A DNA stretch of 64,000 bases from Atrichornis clamosus (taxonomy: Eukaryota > Chordata > Aves > Passeriformes > Menuridae), in NCBI GenBank assembly GCA_013400975.1, contig WBMZ01011608.1:1-64000 (forward strand). Reading direction: 5' to 3'. The position numbers were made by a program, and so were the translations under genes. The notes beneath the pieces were generated by a model that saw only the letters and a list, made by a program, of their open reading frames with translations, was not told where the DNA came from and did not search any database. Positions 21,201 through 58,337 of this stretch are shown here, piece after piece. Numbering within the stretch: position 1 is the first letter of the stretch; every line of letters starts with the position of its first letter.

Positions 21201-22698
21201 TTTTGCGCAGGCAGAGCCTGTGCCTATGAAATACCAGTACAATGGAAAGTGTAAGTGGATATAAAAGCCAACGTTACCATGAGGGGTTTTTACAAGTTGA
21301 ACAGTGCAATACTGCAGCAACAAATGTCCTGGGTTCTGCTGTACATGTGGGGGAAGAGGTGCTTCTTCTAGGAGTGTCAACACTAACCATCCTTTGTGAT
21401 AGAAAAATACCTGATGCAGATCATACACCAGGTAGTAGCCACATCAGGAATGACCACACTGGAGCATGTGCTTCCCATGATGAAAGGGCAGGTGCTGACT
21501 TTTGCTAACAACTGGCTGCAGGCAGCAGAGCCAGACAGTGTAAGTTTTAAATGCTTGGGCTCTGCTGCACCACACTCCTGTGCAGACTGCAAGTATGAAA
21601 TAAGCTACACCTGTAGCAACAACACAGGCAGGGGAAGAGGTCTGTACCTTACTGTCAGTCTGACCTTAGCATGGCAGGCAGCTATACAGAAAACAACTCA
21701 AAAGCAGTACAAAACCTTCTCCCTTTGTGCTTAGTTTCCAGAAATGAATGCTCTGATAATGAGGAGATTCAGTAAGCCAGGCGATGTTGAACGAGCATGG
21801 AAATACGTGTTGCAGGTAAGACTGGTACCAAGTATTTCTGCTGTGCCTGATGGTCTGTCTGAAATTCATTGCCTTCAAAGTAAAATAGCAGGGCTGCATT
21901 GTCAAATACCTGCTGAGTAGCATGCAATGTACAATGCCAAGTTAGAGCTCTTAAGTGCTCCTACTGGCACAGTGTTTTGGCAGAAATGCTATTTACTGAA
22001 GAGGTGTTTTTTCTTTTTCTTTTTTCCTCTCCAATAGCATAAAATCCACATAATAAAAAGTAAAAAGGTCATGAACTCAGTTCCTTCAGCTGAGGAGGAG
22101 CTGTATCCAACAACTGGTGTCAGTGGCATGTAATTACTAGTCAGTCTTGTAACTGCAGTGCACACCCCATACCAGTTTTAATTGACTCTGGTCTAAAAAG
22201 ACCAAGTAATGGTCTGTGCTTTAACACCTATTTTTCAGAATAGCATGTGTTTTTTATACATCTCTATTTAGAGCAGGAGGGGAGGGGATAAACTATATAA
22301 GTTTCTAGTACATCATTAATACCAGTGCTGTTTTGTAAGTACACTTACATTTAGCATGGATGAGTTTTAGTATTTTGACAATTTGGGGAGGGTATGTAGG
22401 ATTCCACAAATGCGGAGTGAATCATCTTCCTTTCCCCTTCAGAATATGTGTTGAGGGTACTTACTGACCTTGAAACTTGCCCCCGTAAGGGGAAGAGGCA
22501 AAAGGCAGGAGGAGGCTGATCAGCTGTCCGTTTCCTCTCCCTGTCCCCTCACCTCAGAGTGACGGTGTGCAGCAGACGACCTACCTCGCCCAGCGCTACT
22601 GCCACGCGGCGACGCGCGAGATCCGCAAACTGCGGCCGTCCCCCGAGAGAGAGGCCCTGGTGCACCTGACAGAAATGGTTCTCCTGCGAGACAAGTGA
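1..22698 (+). CDS. PDSS1: PDSS1, decaprenyl-diphosphate synthase subunit 1 (11 exons visible, 5' partial)
   Basis: This is the catalytic subunit of the mitochondrial trans-prenyl transferase that, with PDSS2, extends farnesyl/geranylgeranyl diphosphate with isopentenyl diphosphate to make the ubiquinone side chain. Eleven exons join with consistent phase and GT-AG borders into 382 residues ending at a natural TGA. The match to vertebrate PDSS1 is collinear from FHHT to the C-terminal RDK. The first Asp-rich motif (DDVIDD, visible residues 147-152, DNA 9967-9984) and the second (DDVLD, residues 274-278, DNA 18211-18225) are both intact, so the protein should be active. The human protein is about 415 residues, so roughly the first 30-40 residues (start codon and most of the mitochondrial targeting region) lie left of the window. 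Splice order: 1-49, 1614-1678, 2551-2674, 3034-3164, 9897-10038, 11212-11323, 11412-11521, 17943-18023, 18205-18318, 21735-21815, 22558-22698. Identity is from recalled family sequence, not a search. Confidence 0.95.
50..1613 (+). other. PDSS1: PDSS1 intron between visible exons 1 and 2
   Basis: The first ~200 bases belong to the CpG island; the rest is ordinary intron. Positions 122-144 carry a 23-bp word found again exactly at 3845-3867. No gene, RNA or recognised repeat was seen in the remainder. Confidence 0.75.
1614..1678 (+). CDS. PDSS1: PDSS1 second coding exon (65 nt)
   Basis: A pyrimidine-rich acceptor (TTTTATTTTGTGCAG) ends at 1613 and a GTAAGT donor starts at 1679. The 65 nt read MCHFTQRSSTF..KICNTFWR, with the last Arg codon split CG|G across the intron. 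This joins directly to FHHTS in the next exon and matches the human layout PNVCRISRFHHT. Entry phase is 0 and exit phase 2, fitting both neighbours. The exon is AT-rich and poorly conserved, as expected for the variable region just after the presequence. It is too short to stand out as an ORF. Confidence 0.82.
1679..2550 (+). other. PDSS1: PDSS1 intron between visible exons 2 and 3
   Basis: AT-rich sequence with GTAAGT donor and CATCAG acceptor. Nothing recognisable is inside beyond a short GT run near 2295-2307. Confidence 0.8.
2551..2674 (+). CDS. PDSS1: PDSS1 third exon (FHHT...EDIKK)
   Basis: The acceptor CTTTCATCAG ends at 2550 and the donor GTAAGG starts at 2675. It encodes 41 full codons after the split Arg: FHHTSASHLCSCSKTISDEK, then YQDPFQLGRKDLKNLYEDIKK. 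This matches the start of the conserved part of PDSS1 (DPFxLGxxDLKxLYEDI). The exon ends in phase 0. Confidence 0.93.
2675..3033 (+). other. PDSS1: PDSS1 intron between visible exons 3 and 4
   Basis: A 359-nt intron of ordinary AT-rich sequence with a GTAAGG donor and TTCTTAG acceptor. Nothing else was seen in it. Confidence 0.9.
3034..3164 (+). CDS. PDSS1: PDSS1 fourth exon (ELLVSAAELKE...NIHHNNS)
   Basis: The acceptor CCTTTTCTTAG ends at 3033 and the donor GTGAGT starts at 3165. The exon encodes 43 codons plus two bases, including YYFDGKGKAFRPMIVVLMAR. This is the GKxxRP substrate-binding motif (diphosphate binding of the homoallylic substrate) shared by all long-chain trans-prenyl diphosphate synthases. 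It is nearly identical to human PDSS1. Confidence 0.96.
3165..9896 (+). other. PDSS1: PDSS1 large intron between visible exons 4 and 5
   Basis: A 6.7-kb intron. It contains the second copy of the 23-bp word (3845-3867) and a possible decayed CR1 reverse-transcriptase fragment near 4320-4450. T-rich low-complexity tracts occur near 8865-8925. Apparent open frames such as 3765-4234, 6252-6521 and 7457-7714 are short, lack protein similarity I recognise and lie wholly inside the intron, so I do not call genes there. Confidence 0.85.
9897..10038 (+). CDS. PDSS1: PDSS1 fifth exon (first Asp-rich motif)
   Basis: The acceptor TTTTTTGTTTTAG ends at 9896 and the donor GTGAGT starts at 10039. It encodes EVQASQRSVAIIAEMIHTAS then LVHDDVIDDANSRRGKRTLN. 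HDDVIDD at 9964-9984 is the first Asp-rich motif (FARM), which holds Mg2+ and the allylic diphosphate; the downstream RRG is the conserved Arg pair. Entry is phase 2, exit phase 0. The exon follows the largest upstream intron (6.7 kb). Confidence 0.97.
10039..11211 (+). other. PDSS1: PDSS1 intron between visible exons 5 and 6
   Basis: Holds a sense-oriented CR1 LINE 3' end at about 10236-10615. The remainder is ordinary intron ending in a T/GT-rich acceptor tract near 11178-11210. Confidence 0.85.
10236..10615 (+). mobile_element. CR1 LINE 3' end, sense, ~380 bp
   Basis: Reads through the standard CR1 3' tail landmarks: GCCTTGAGAAGAGACAACTG, CCTCATCAATGTCTTACCAG, GAAGTTCCACCTGAATCTGA, GGAGATATCCAAGAACCATC, TGGTCCCTTCCAACCTAACC and a terminal GTGATTCT. 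It is 5'-truncated, as most CR1 copies are. Only modest decay is visible, so this is the youngest-looking copy in the window. Confidence 0.93.
11212..11323 (+). CDS. PDSS1: PDSS1 sixth exon (AVLAGDFILSAAS...EDLVRG)
   Basis: The acceptor ATTGTTCTTAG ends at 11211 and the donor GTAAGG starts at 11324. It encodes the conserved LAGDFILSAASVALARIGNT helix and VIEDLVRG, with the final Gly codon split G|GT. It differs from human only by conservative changes (for example I/V and F/L). Confidence 0.96.
11412..11521 (+). CDS. PDSS1: PDSS1 seventh exon (EFLQLGSKENENERF...NSCKA)
   Basis: The acceptor CAACTTTTTAG ends at 11411, only 88 nt after the previous donor, making this the shortest intron of the gene. 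The donor GTATGT starts at 11522. It encodes EFLQLGSKENENERFAHYLE then KTFKKTASLIANSCKA, identical to my recollection of the human segment. Exit is phase 0. Confidence 0.96.
11953..12178 (-). mobile_element. CR1 LINE 3' fragment, antisense
   Basis: On + the sequence runs as the reverse complement of the CR1 tail: AAAAGGACCCACAAGGATCA, then GGACTCTGTTCCAGTGCCCA and ACCACCCTCTAGGTGAAGAA. The 5' side (higher coordinates) is cut at an A-run near 12178. It is more diverged than the copy at 10236. A 63-codon open frame across it is fortuitous. Confidence 0.85.
15010..15288 (+). mobile_element. CR1 LINE 3' end, sense, degraded
   Basis: Recognisable pieces are GTGAGGTTGGTCAAACACTG, GGAGATGCTCAGAAGTCAAC, CCCTGAGAAACCTGATCTAA and TTTCCTTCCAACCTAAACTA, followed by GTGATTCT at 15281-15288. 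The 5' part is decayed and the left limit is approximate. Confidence 0.85.
17943..18023 (+). CDS. PDSS1: PDSS1 eighth exon (VSILGCPDP...GIAFQ)
   Basis: The acceptor CTGTCTTTTCAG ends at 17942. The donor GTACTG starts at 18024 and is weaker than the others in this gene. The 81 nt (27 codons, phase 0 at both ends) encode VSILGCPDPKVHEIAYQYGK then NVGIAFQ, the helix leading into the second Asp-rich motif. Because it is symmetric, skipping would keep frame but remove the lead into that motif. Confidence 0.96.
18205..18318 (+). CDS. PDSS1: PDSS1 ninth exon (second Asp-rich motif)
   Basis: The acceptor TTTTTTCCAG ends at 18204, 181 nt after the previous exon, and the donor GTAAGT starts at 18319. 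Its 38 codons (phase 0/0) begin LIDDVLDFTSCADRLGKPTA and continue ADLKLGLATGPVLFACRQ. DDVLD (18211-18225) is the second Asp-rich motif, and GKPxxxDLKxGxxT is the conserved region that follows it in polyprenyl synthases. Confidence 0.97.
18319..21734 (+). other. PDSS1: PDSS1 intron between visible exons 9 and 10
   Basis: A 3.4-kb intron of ordinary sequence. The only structure noticed is a short direct duplication at 20684-20716. ORFs such as 21242-21508 and 21396-21734 (the latter running up to the splice acceptor) are intron read-through, with no family match. Confidence 0.85.
20684..20716. repeat. Two-copy 16-17 bp tandem duplication
   Basis: ATCTAGAGAAAGCCATG is followed at once by ATCTAGAGAAAGCATG; the copies differ by one missing C. 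Confidence 0.85.
21735..21815 (+). CDS. PDSS1: PDSS1 tenth exon (FPEMNALIMRRF...YVLQ)
   Basis: The acceptor CTTTGTGCTTAG ends at 21734 and the donor GTAAGA starts at 21816. Its 27 codons (phase 0/0) encode FPEMNALIMRRFSKPGDVER then AWKYVLQ, which is collinear with human FPEMNAMIMRRFSLPGDVDR. Confidence 0.96.
21816..22557 (+). other. PDSS1: PDSS1 last intron
   Basis: A 742-nt intron between GTAAGA and a C/T-rich acceptor. No feature was seen inside. Confidence 0.88.
22558..22698 (+). CDS. PDSS1: PDSS1 eleventh (last) coding exon with stop
   Basis: The acceptor CCCTCACCTCAG ends at 22557. It encodes SDGVQQTTYLAQRYCHAATR, then EIRKLRPSPEREALVHLTEM and VLLRDK, followed by TGA at 22696-22698. 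The last residues match the human C-terminus (LTRDK in human, LLRDK here). Third codon positions are strikingly G/C-rich (GCG GCG ACG CGC ... CTG CGG CCG TCC CCC) compared with the AT-leaning upstream exons. Confidence 0.96.
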   Translation, partial: SDGVQQTTYLAQRYCHAATREIRKLRPSPEREALVHLTEMVLLRDK

Positions 22699-23010
22699 GA
22701 GATCTCCTTCCACTCCTTCTGGCAGCTACTCACCCGACTGTGCCTAAATTCATTTCAAAAGTTATTTGCTTCCAACACAAGCTACCAAAAATTATTTTTT
22801 TAAAAAAACTTCTTTTTTTTGTTGAGGTTCTAATTTTTTTTTAAAAAAAAATTTAAAGTGTTTTACTGCAGGAAGCTGTGCAATTCAGAGCAAATCTGTG
22901 CTGTACAATTGTTTTAGTGGGGGCTATTGATTGTGCGGGATGGGGAAGATGTTTACATGTTGATGCACAAAGGCCACAATGAGAATAAATAGAAATCAGT
23001 GTATAAGAAC
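22699..23010 (+). other. PDSS1: PDSS1 3' UTR (approximate end)
   Basis: The untranslated tail after the TGA contains A/T-rich runs near 22789-22856. It ends at an inferred cleavage site 15-25 nt past the AATAAA at 22984, with T/GT-rich sequence downstream. The end is inferred, not observed. Confidence 0.65.
22984..22989 (+). terminator. PDSS1: PDSS1 poly(A) signal AATAAA
   Basis: A canonical hexamer 286 nt after the stop codon, followed by a GT/T-rich stretch (TTGTTCC...CTTGTTT) within 45 nt. It is the first canonical hexamer after the stop. Confidence 0.7.
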
Positions 23011-23774
23011 TGAAGTTGTTCCAAATTTCACTTGTTTACACTATTAAACAAAGCATGCATGTACAGGAGCTGTAAAACTCCTGTGAAGAGAGATGGTTTG
23101 AATGTTTCCCTGGCTGTTTAACAACAGAAGCACCTGAAATTGTACATATGGATACTTTTTTACTATACAAGACTACTTGTAGATTTTAATTGGTTGTATA
23201 CATCAGGGAGTTCCAATTCATGCTCTTGGTGGCTACTTGCTAGCAGTTAACAAGATACAAAACTTGAGATTGCTACAGTTCAGAAAATGAAAGGCTCAGT
23301 ATTTCTAACTCACACTAAAAATGAATGATTCACCTGCCAGTCAAACCTGCACCTCTATCACTTTCCATCATTCATTTATAGAATGTATTCATTACCCTTC
23401 TAGAAGCCTGCTTGGAAGTCCCAGACACATTCCTCTCACAGTAATTATCCAGTACTACCACATTCCTTCTCAGGTCATTTCAGCCACAGAATGTGCCGAG
23501 CAGGGCAGCACACATCTCTCTCTGCCTGTGATCCCTGAACACAATGGCCGAGTTGCTGTGGTGTGTGTTCCCCTGGGTGCTGTCTGAGGACAGCCTGCTC
23601 CCTCTGCTCAGTGGGGCACGTCTCCAAGCCACACAGAGTATCCACAGAGAGCTTCACTTACAGATGGTGTCCAACTTACTGCATCTAGGTAACTAGATTC
23701 AATCAAGAACCCTTGCTGAAATAAAATGTTGGCAGAAAAGAACTTTTAAGAGTATGTATAAGTGTGTAATTCAG
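23011..23774. other. Interval between the converging 3' ends of PDSS1 and ABI1
   Basis: About 0.75 kb with no coding or RNA signal that I can support. The apparent frame 23321-23587 has no recognisable protein features. Either gene could extend into this interval with an alternative poly(A) site (for example ATTAAA at about 23042 on +). Confidence 0.6.
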
Positions 23775-24643
23775 GTTTCAGATCTAATTTATTTGCCCTC
23801 TGTCAGTGATAAAGTCATGTTACAAACATTTTGCTTTTTAGTACATTGCCTAGGATAACACAGCCATGATTTTGCTACGTTAGCATTCCAAACTTCTTTG
23901 CCAAGCCAACCAACAAAGTAATGGACAAGACCTTTGGTTCACTTATATATTTATGAATGGAAAAAGTCATAATGTAAATTTACTCATTAAAAAAACTTGG
24001 GTACAAATTACACATACATAAGACCACCCATTTTTTGATTCACATGGACACCTTAGACCCAAACAACTCATTGTAATAGACTTTAGTGAGAATACTCCAG
24101 GTAAAGATTACAACAATTGGAAGCATCTTGGATTTTTAAAAAAGTATATTTCAATACATAAGTTTGTATGCATGCTTTAAACAAATATAGTTCAAGAATG
24201 AGCAAAGAGTCTAAACAAAAAGTAATATGACCAGCACTAACATTAAACTTCTCATCCAGATTTTAATATGTTAGTCTAACGTAGTGTTAGTTACCATGCT
24301 GTACTGAAAAATGTAATGGCACAATCTGATCATGGTTCATTAAATATTATACCCTACTTCCCCATAATATTTAGGCTGGTCATAAAATTAACAATGCATA
24401 AGTAAATAAGTATAACCAGTTATAGACAGTTGCTTGTTTTACAAATTGCCATCAGGTAAGACGTACTGTCCCCAGAGACTCAGAGATGGACATTCAATCA
24501 TACCATTAAAACAGTATGGCCTGAAGAAATGGGCACAATTTCTTGAAAGTATATTAAGACAATTCTGTTAGCTTTTAGTTACCCCTTGCAAATAATCATG
24601 GTATGACTTGAATACAAGACCAAACTTTGAAAAGCAAAGGATT
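23775..24643 (-). other. ABI1: ABI1 3' UTR (approximate end)
   Basis: On the - strand the stop is followed by A/T-rich untranslated sequence up to an AATAAA at 23793-23788, about 850 nt past the stop. An ATTAAA at 24267-24262 offers a shorter alternative tail. No repeats were noticed. The end is inferred from the hexamer only. Confidence 0.6.
23788..23793 (-). terminator. ABI1: ABI1 candidate poly(A) signal AATAAA
   Basis: Reads TTTATT on + (AATAAA on -). It is the first canonical hexamer after the ABI1 stop on the - strand. Confidence 0.55.
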
Positions 24644-52488
<27,845 letters not shown>

Positions 52489-52789
52489 CTAGATTAAAAA
52501 CAAGAAAGGATGGGTTTCTTTAGGCATTTGCTGTTTTCTTTACAGAGCTAGCTACATGTTTAGGCTTCACTGTTAGACAAAGGGTCTGAACTGCGTTAAT
52601 GCTGCTGGAAGAATGCCAGTTTATTGATGAAATGAGTTTAATCTACATGAATGCTGTTAGAAAATTACACCTTAATGAAATAACCAGTATTAATAATAAA
52701 ATTATGATTGTACCTTACTGCTTCGACACTCTAAAGACACTATGCAGATACAGTCCTAGCAGATTAACTCTCAATGTTCTTATGACTGA

Positions 52790-52890
52790 CACTGGCAATA
52801 AATTACTCCAACTCCACAGCTGGGAAACCAGGACAGACAAGCTAAGCAATTTGCCCACAGCCCCAGAGGGGGACTAGGCTTGGGAAGTCT
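52790..52890 (-). repeat. MIR-like ancient SINE relic (antisense on +)
   Basis: On + it shows CAGCTGGGAAACCAGGACAG, AGCTAAGCAATTTGCCCACA and GGGACTAGGCTTGGGA. This matches the order of landmarks in the reverse complement of MIR (gaaac - aagc - ttgccca - cacagc - gggaa). Confidence 0.55.
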
Positions 52891-54792
52891 GTGCAGTAAT
52901 TTCTTTCAGCAAAGCCATCAGTGCATATCAGAGTAAGAGTGCATAGAGAAGGACTAATTTCAGCACTGAGCCTAGTTTCAGTCATACTGTTTACAGCAGC
53001 TTTACTGAAAGAAAAAAACAAAGCTTAAAAGATGCAAGTAAAGGAATAGAAAATATGCTGCGTACCATAATTTTGTTTAAAAAAAAAAGGGACAAAGAAA
53101 GGTCAGTCCAGCAGTCTGTGAAAAATCAAACTAAACTTCATGTAACAGACACATTCTTCTACATGCAATATAACTACTGCTTAAACCCTGGCTGAAGGAG
53201 AACAAGTGTAAATCAAGCATTGGATGCCATAGGAAGTCCCATCTCTATGAAGCCTATTTCAAGACTCAGGGATTGAATTTATTGGTTTAAGTACCTACTA
53301 GAACCTCAGGATATCGTTGAAGGAGATGGTATCTGACAAAAAAAATGCCACTTTGAGCAAAACCTATCAAGCCTCTTTTTCCACTAAGGAAAATAAATCT
53401 TAGTCTATAAGCACCAATTCCTTCTAGAGAAACGGTCATAGAAAAAAAAGGTGAAGGTTCAGAAACAAAGAAAAATCCTTGTCATCCTAAATCCCACCTC
53501 ATTTAGGTGCACCTCAAGAAATGGTTTAATCTAAAATTAATGTTGTGATGTGCAAAGTTTTGTTTAGTGAAGCAAAGATGAAGCACAAAATGAGTTGATA
53601 TTTCTACTTCCGTATGAGGCAAGGTGAAAAAAAAACAAGGTCAGTATCTAGGAAATGACCATTTCTAGGAAAGCCAGCATACAGTGTTCACTATGAAATG
53701 TCTCAGCTGAACTGCTTTTTTCATTAACTGGTGCACATGCTCAAATAATCTTAAATTCTTCTGACTACAAAAAGACACAAACCCCTCCTTAACAGGTTTT
53801 ATAGACGGCATTGCAGATTACAAGCAGGAATACAGGTAGAGAAGCACCTAAAAGCAGTGATACTGAGCTTGTTTTCACAGCTTAAAGCCAAATAACAGAC
53901 TACTTGTAACATTGCAAAAGGTTCTTTTACTTTAGAAGCACACAGAATCTTACTAGAAATAAGAGCTGTAATTTCCCAGAGCAATAAGACATTAAATGCA
54001 TATGTCTGCATTAGCTTATTGGGAATAAATTAATTCAATAGCCCAATAAAACTCTGTAACAAGCTTTATTGTTCTAAATGCTCATGCTCTGAAAAATCCC
54101 CGAGTCAGGAATTAAACAAACGCCCTTCCAAATGAGACAATGCTATACATTAAGTATTTACCACTACCTCAGTATCGGATATCACCCACTGCATCCACAT
54201 TTTCTCTGGTAGCCAATTTCACAGATGATGAGTGAAGACTAAAGAACAATACTAATCTTATTTTTTGAAATGCAGCTATTATTTGTTCTTTTCTTTTTAG
54301 AGATTAAAATATACATGTTAGTTCTGCCTTTTTGTTGTTTTCTTGATCTTGCTGGAAGGGTTGTATGAGTGCTGTGCTACATGTTCATCTCTTCTAATTT
54401 CTCTGCACAATCTGAACCTTTCCGTTCCATGAAAACAGCAGGTCTCAAACAATCTTACAGAACTCTTTAACAATAAGCAGCTCTTCATATTTTGTAATAC
54501 ATAAGCACTACATAGATGAGAAGAAGACCCAACTTTAAAGTCACCTGAACAACACAGCAATTTAGGACGCTAAGAACATCAATTTAAGAAACATATGACA
54601 GTGTTTCAAAATAGGGTTTTTTAAAATACTCCTATGTCCCTTGATACAAATCCATGGTTCTGGATGGATTCTGGTCTACTTCATTCTCAAAAACCAAATC
54701 TGTTGTGATCAATAAATCCATTTTTTGTTCAGTTTTCTTCAGGACGGACAAAAGTGCATCTGTATACTAAGAGTTCTCTTAACATTGTTAGC

Positions 54793-54815
54793 AAAAAAAA
54801 AAAAAAAAAAAAAAA
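54793..54815. repeat. A23 homopolymer
   Basis: An unbroken run of about 23 A in the ABI1 5' intron. No recognisable retroposed sequence lies immediately upstream on +. Confidence 0.9.
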
Positions 54816-57079
54816 GACAAAATAAAGCCCTTTAGAGTACAAAAAGATGCATCTTTTGCTAGCAGGTAGTCCATGAAGACTGACTTTTCCTCCCTGCAAT
54901 GAACAATGAAAATTGCATAAGTTATTGGATCGGAGGGTAAGAAATTCCAGGAACAGATGCTGTACCATACATGCTTTGGAAGACGACTTAAGTAATACCG
55001 TAACAAGTTGTTGCTAATGAATAAACCTCTTTGAGCAGGAAAAGACCATCTATTAATTTTATCAGACAGCTTATCCAAAATTAAGTATCGAGCAGTGATT
55101 CGCAAAGTCTTTGCACCAATTTCAGTAAGGCAAACAAAGCAAAGAGAAGAGTGTCTATACCAGAGTGCAGGGCCAGCAACAGGGCACACATGTAAATCCT
55201 GAAAAGCATTCAGACATACCTGTGCAAGAGACTAATTTGCTGTTCGAAGCCAAAGAGACTTCAACTCCTACTGCATCTGGTGCACCGGAAAAGCAAGGCA
55301 GGATTTTACCCCTATGCAAAGAAGAGGCTCACAGCATATGCTTTGCCCACAGCAAGAGACTGCCCATCAGAACTACTAGACAGCATCTTACTTCTTCAAG
55401 AAATTAGTTTTTAGATTTGCATATTATTGTCTGATGTGAATATTACACAAAACAAAACACACAACAATTTTCATCTTTCTATTTTCATTTATATCTATTT
55501 GCTTGATATTCATGTGGAAGTTTATTGTTTGGTCATAGCAATGATTTCCACTCCCAAAAGAGGGAAAACTTAACACACAAGCAATTTTCAGTAGGACAAC
55601 ATAGCTATCCAGCCAGACAACACTTAATTTCCAAGAGAGACAAGCCACATATACAGGTATCAGCCAAAACAGACCATTCTTAAAGCTCTGGTCACACTTG
55701 ACAGCTGTAGCTATAAGTGTTTGCTCTGATATGGTAACAAGACAGCTTAACAGTAGTTGGTTTGTGTTTCATGCATAAAACTTTTAAATATCGAAGACAG
55801 AGAGGAGCAAAGTGTTGCTAAGTGGCATGGGTTAGTACAGGTTAACAAGCACTAGCAAGCAGTCAGACCACCTTCAGGTATCTTTGGCCTAAGCTGAGAC
55901 AAGTACAGAGCATAATTTAACATTTGGGGAATAGGACTGGGGTTTTCACTCCTAGATAACATAATCCAGTGAGAAAAAATCCAGCATTATACTGATTTGG
56001 AGAAGAGAGGAAAAGACAATCCTTCCAAAAGCACAACATGTTTCCTTTGGGAAGCAAATTTAAATTAACTTGTCAAACAAACCCCTTTGCCATTTTAACT
56101 GAGTGCCAGGGACTATGCCAGCTAAACCAGAAGCTTGGAGGTTGAAGGAACTGTTAATTATTAGCTGTCTCCACTATCTGTCTTCTTCAAATGATGTTAA
56201 AAAAAACCCAAACAGTTGAACAACAGGATGTAGAGTTAAATTTTAACTGTTTGCTTCCTTAGAAGTAGACTCAAGGCCAAGTAAGCACCGCAGTGATACA
56301 GCAAATAGTTGTTATTTTATTATTCTGTGCTGCAGATACCACTCTACCCATGTGCTAGAGTGTGCTAATCCACAACAAACAATTTACAATAAATAGAGAC
56401 TGAAGTATCTCTGGCCAAGCTAGTCTGAGGGTATCTAAATATTTTAATAAAGGTCCCACATATTAAAATATTTTTTAAAGGAAAAAGATAAACTATTCCA
56501 ACTTCTACAAGTTTTGTACTCCTAGAGCACTGTAACTCAAATTTATGAGTCAGATACTTGCACAGTAACCACTTTTCTCCATAAACGCATACACATCTGG
56601 AAAAGAACAAAGAACAAAAGAAAAAGAGTAACATCTATCAAATCAACTCCACTAACCAGGTACTACCAACTTCAGATTGTCCTGAAGGACAAGACAACTC
56701 ATTACACAATACCACAAATTTACACCAAGTAAATACCCTTTAGATTTGTGTTAAATTAACTGACATTCCAAATGCGCTGTGCAAGAAAACTCCACTTCTG
56801 CTTTCCTACTCTGTTCCTCCCCAGTTCTTCAGGAAAGAAGCTGTAACAGCATACACATTCACCTGGCAGAGGGGACAGGAGATGCACTGTGTGGTGCTGT
56901 ACAGCTATCTTTCCAGCAAGCTGGAAAAAGCTGCCGGGCTTCGGGGAAGAGTAAAGGTTAGGGGAAACAATAGCTCCCCAGTCCTCAACAGTGAAAATGG
57001 CAACTATCAGATAAAATGAGTAGGCAAACAAAACTCCCCAAAAGAGAGACTACGCTACAGTGTAGAAAGTTGTAAGTTA

Positions 57080-57185
57080 AAAATTACAAAAAAAACCAAA
57101 ACAAACCCCAACCCAAAACAAACAAGTGAACAAAACCACCAAAAAACCCCCACTCAGCAAACATTCCCCCCTCTCAAAAAACATC
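57080..57185. repeat. A/C-rich low-complexity tract (CAAAA/CCAAA)n
   Basis: Over 100 bases made almost only of A and C (AAAACCAAAACAAACCCCAA, AAAACCACCAAAAAACCCCC). The ABI1 sense strand is therefore a G/T-rich tract. Confidence 0.8.
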
Positions 57186-57869
57186 CCAAAACTCAAACCA
57201 CTACATGAGTTTAAAGAAGAGCAAAAAGTCTTCATGGTCATTTCCTTGATTTTAAAAAAATCTAACATTCAAACACATAAGATTAAAAAAAAAATCCTAT
57301 AATTACACCACCATTTTTACTGACAGCTTTTCAGGCCATTTCATGCAATGGTTTTAAGAACTTTCACATCATACAAATGAACACCTTGTGCCGCACAGGG
57401 CCACAAATCAGTAACTTTTCACATTGTCCCTAAACTCATTCAGACAAGAAAGAACGTAACATCATAACCTACAGGCTTCCTTAAGCTGCTACTTTCTCTA
57501 AAGCAGGGAGACAAGGAAGGCAGAGCAGTTCGTTATTGGCAACAGTTTTCTGTAATTTGGACAGTTTCCTGTTTTTGCTTTTTCAGTTTGTGGTTGAATA
57601 TAGGGTTGGGCCTCTTACTGTATTTGAGGTAAGTAAAGCTCTGGTTATAGGGCATCAGTGCTATACACACCTAAATATTAGCAGAATACATCACAGTTAC
57701 TTTATACAAACAAACACCAGACATAAGATGTATCAGCCATGCAGCCAGCATGACCTGCTACACCACTTCCCACCCCCAGCTTCCTACTGCACTTGCTGTA
57801 ATCACATGTCCTGAGCCTTGGCAACCTGGTTGCACAAACTTGGTGCTGTACTTCCCCAAAGTAATCTGT

Positions 57870-58337
57870 TCCACAGCTCAAGTACTGTGTGCAGCTTGGG
57901 GCACCTCAATGCAAGAAGGACATAAAACTATCAGACTGTGTCCAGAGGAGGGTGACCAAGATGGTGAAAGGTCTCAAGGGAAAGCCATACAAGCAGCTGA
58001 GGTCACTTTGTTCAGCCTGGAGAAGTGAAGGCTGAGGGGTGCCCTCATCACAGTCTGCAACTTCCTCAAGGGGGGCAGCGCACAGGGAAGGTGCTGATCT
58101 CTCTCTGGTGACCAGCAGTAGGACATGAGGAAATGGAGTGAAGCCATGTCAGGGGGAGTTCTACTGGAATTAGGAAAATGTTCTTCACTGAGAGGGTGGC
58201 TGGTTACTGGAACAGGCTTCCAAGGGAAGTGGTCAAGGTCTCAAGCTTCTCAGAGTTCCGGGAGCAACTGGACGACACTTAGTCACGTGGTCGAGTTGGT
58301 CCCTTATTGGTCCCTTCCAACTAGGAATGATTCTATG
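57870..58337 (+). mobile_element. CR1 LINE 3' end, ~470 bp, antisense to ABI1
   Basis: Starts near GTTCCACAGCTCAAGTACTG and runs through TGTCCAGAGGAGGGTGACCA, TTCAGCCTGGAGAAGTGAAG, TTCTTCACTGAGAGGGTGGC and GGTCCCTTCCAACTAGGAAT, ending in GATTCTATG. It is the longest CR1 copy in the window and includes the segment upstream of the usual 3' tail. It sits in the ABI1 5' intron in opposite orientation to the gene. Confidence 0.92.

Noticed and set aside
54788..55189. 133-codon open frame on -, ending in poly-Phe
   Set aside because: The terminal poly-Phe is the A23 tract read backwards. The rest is unremarkable intron.
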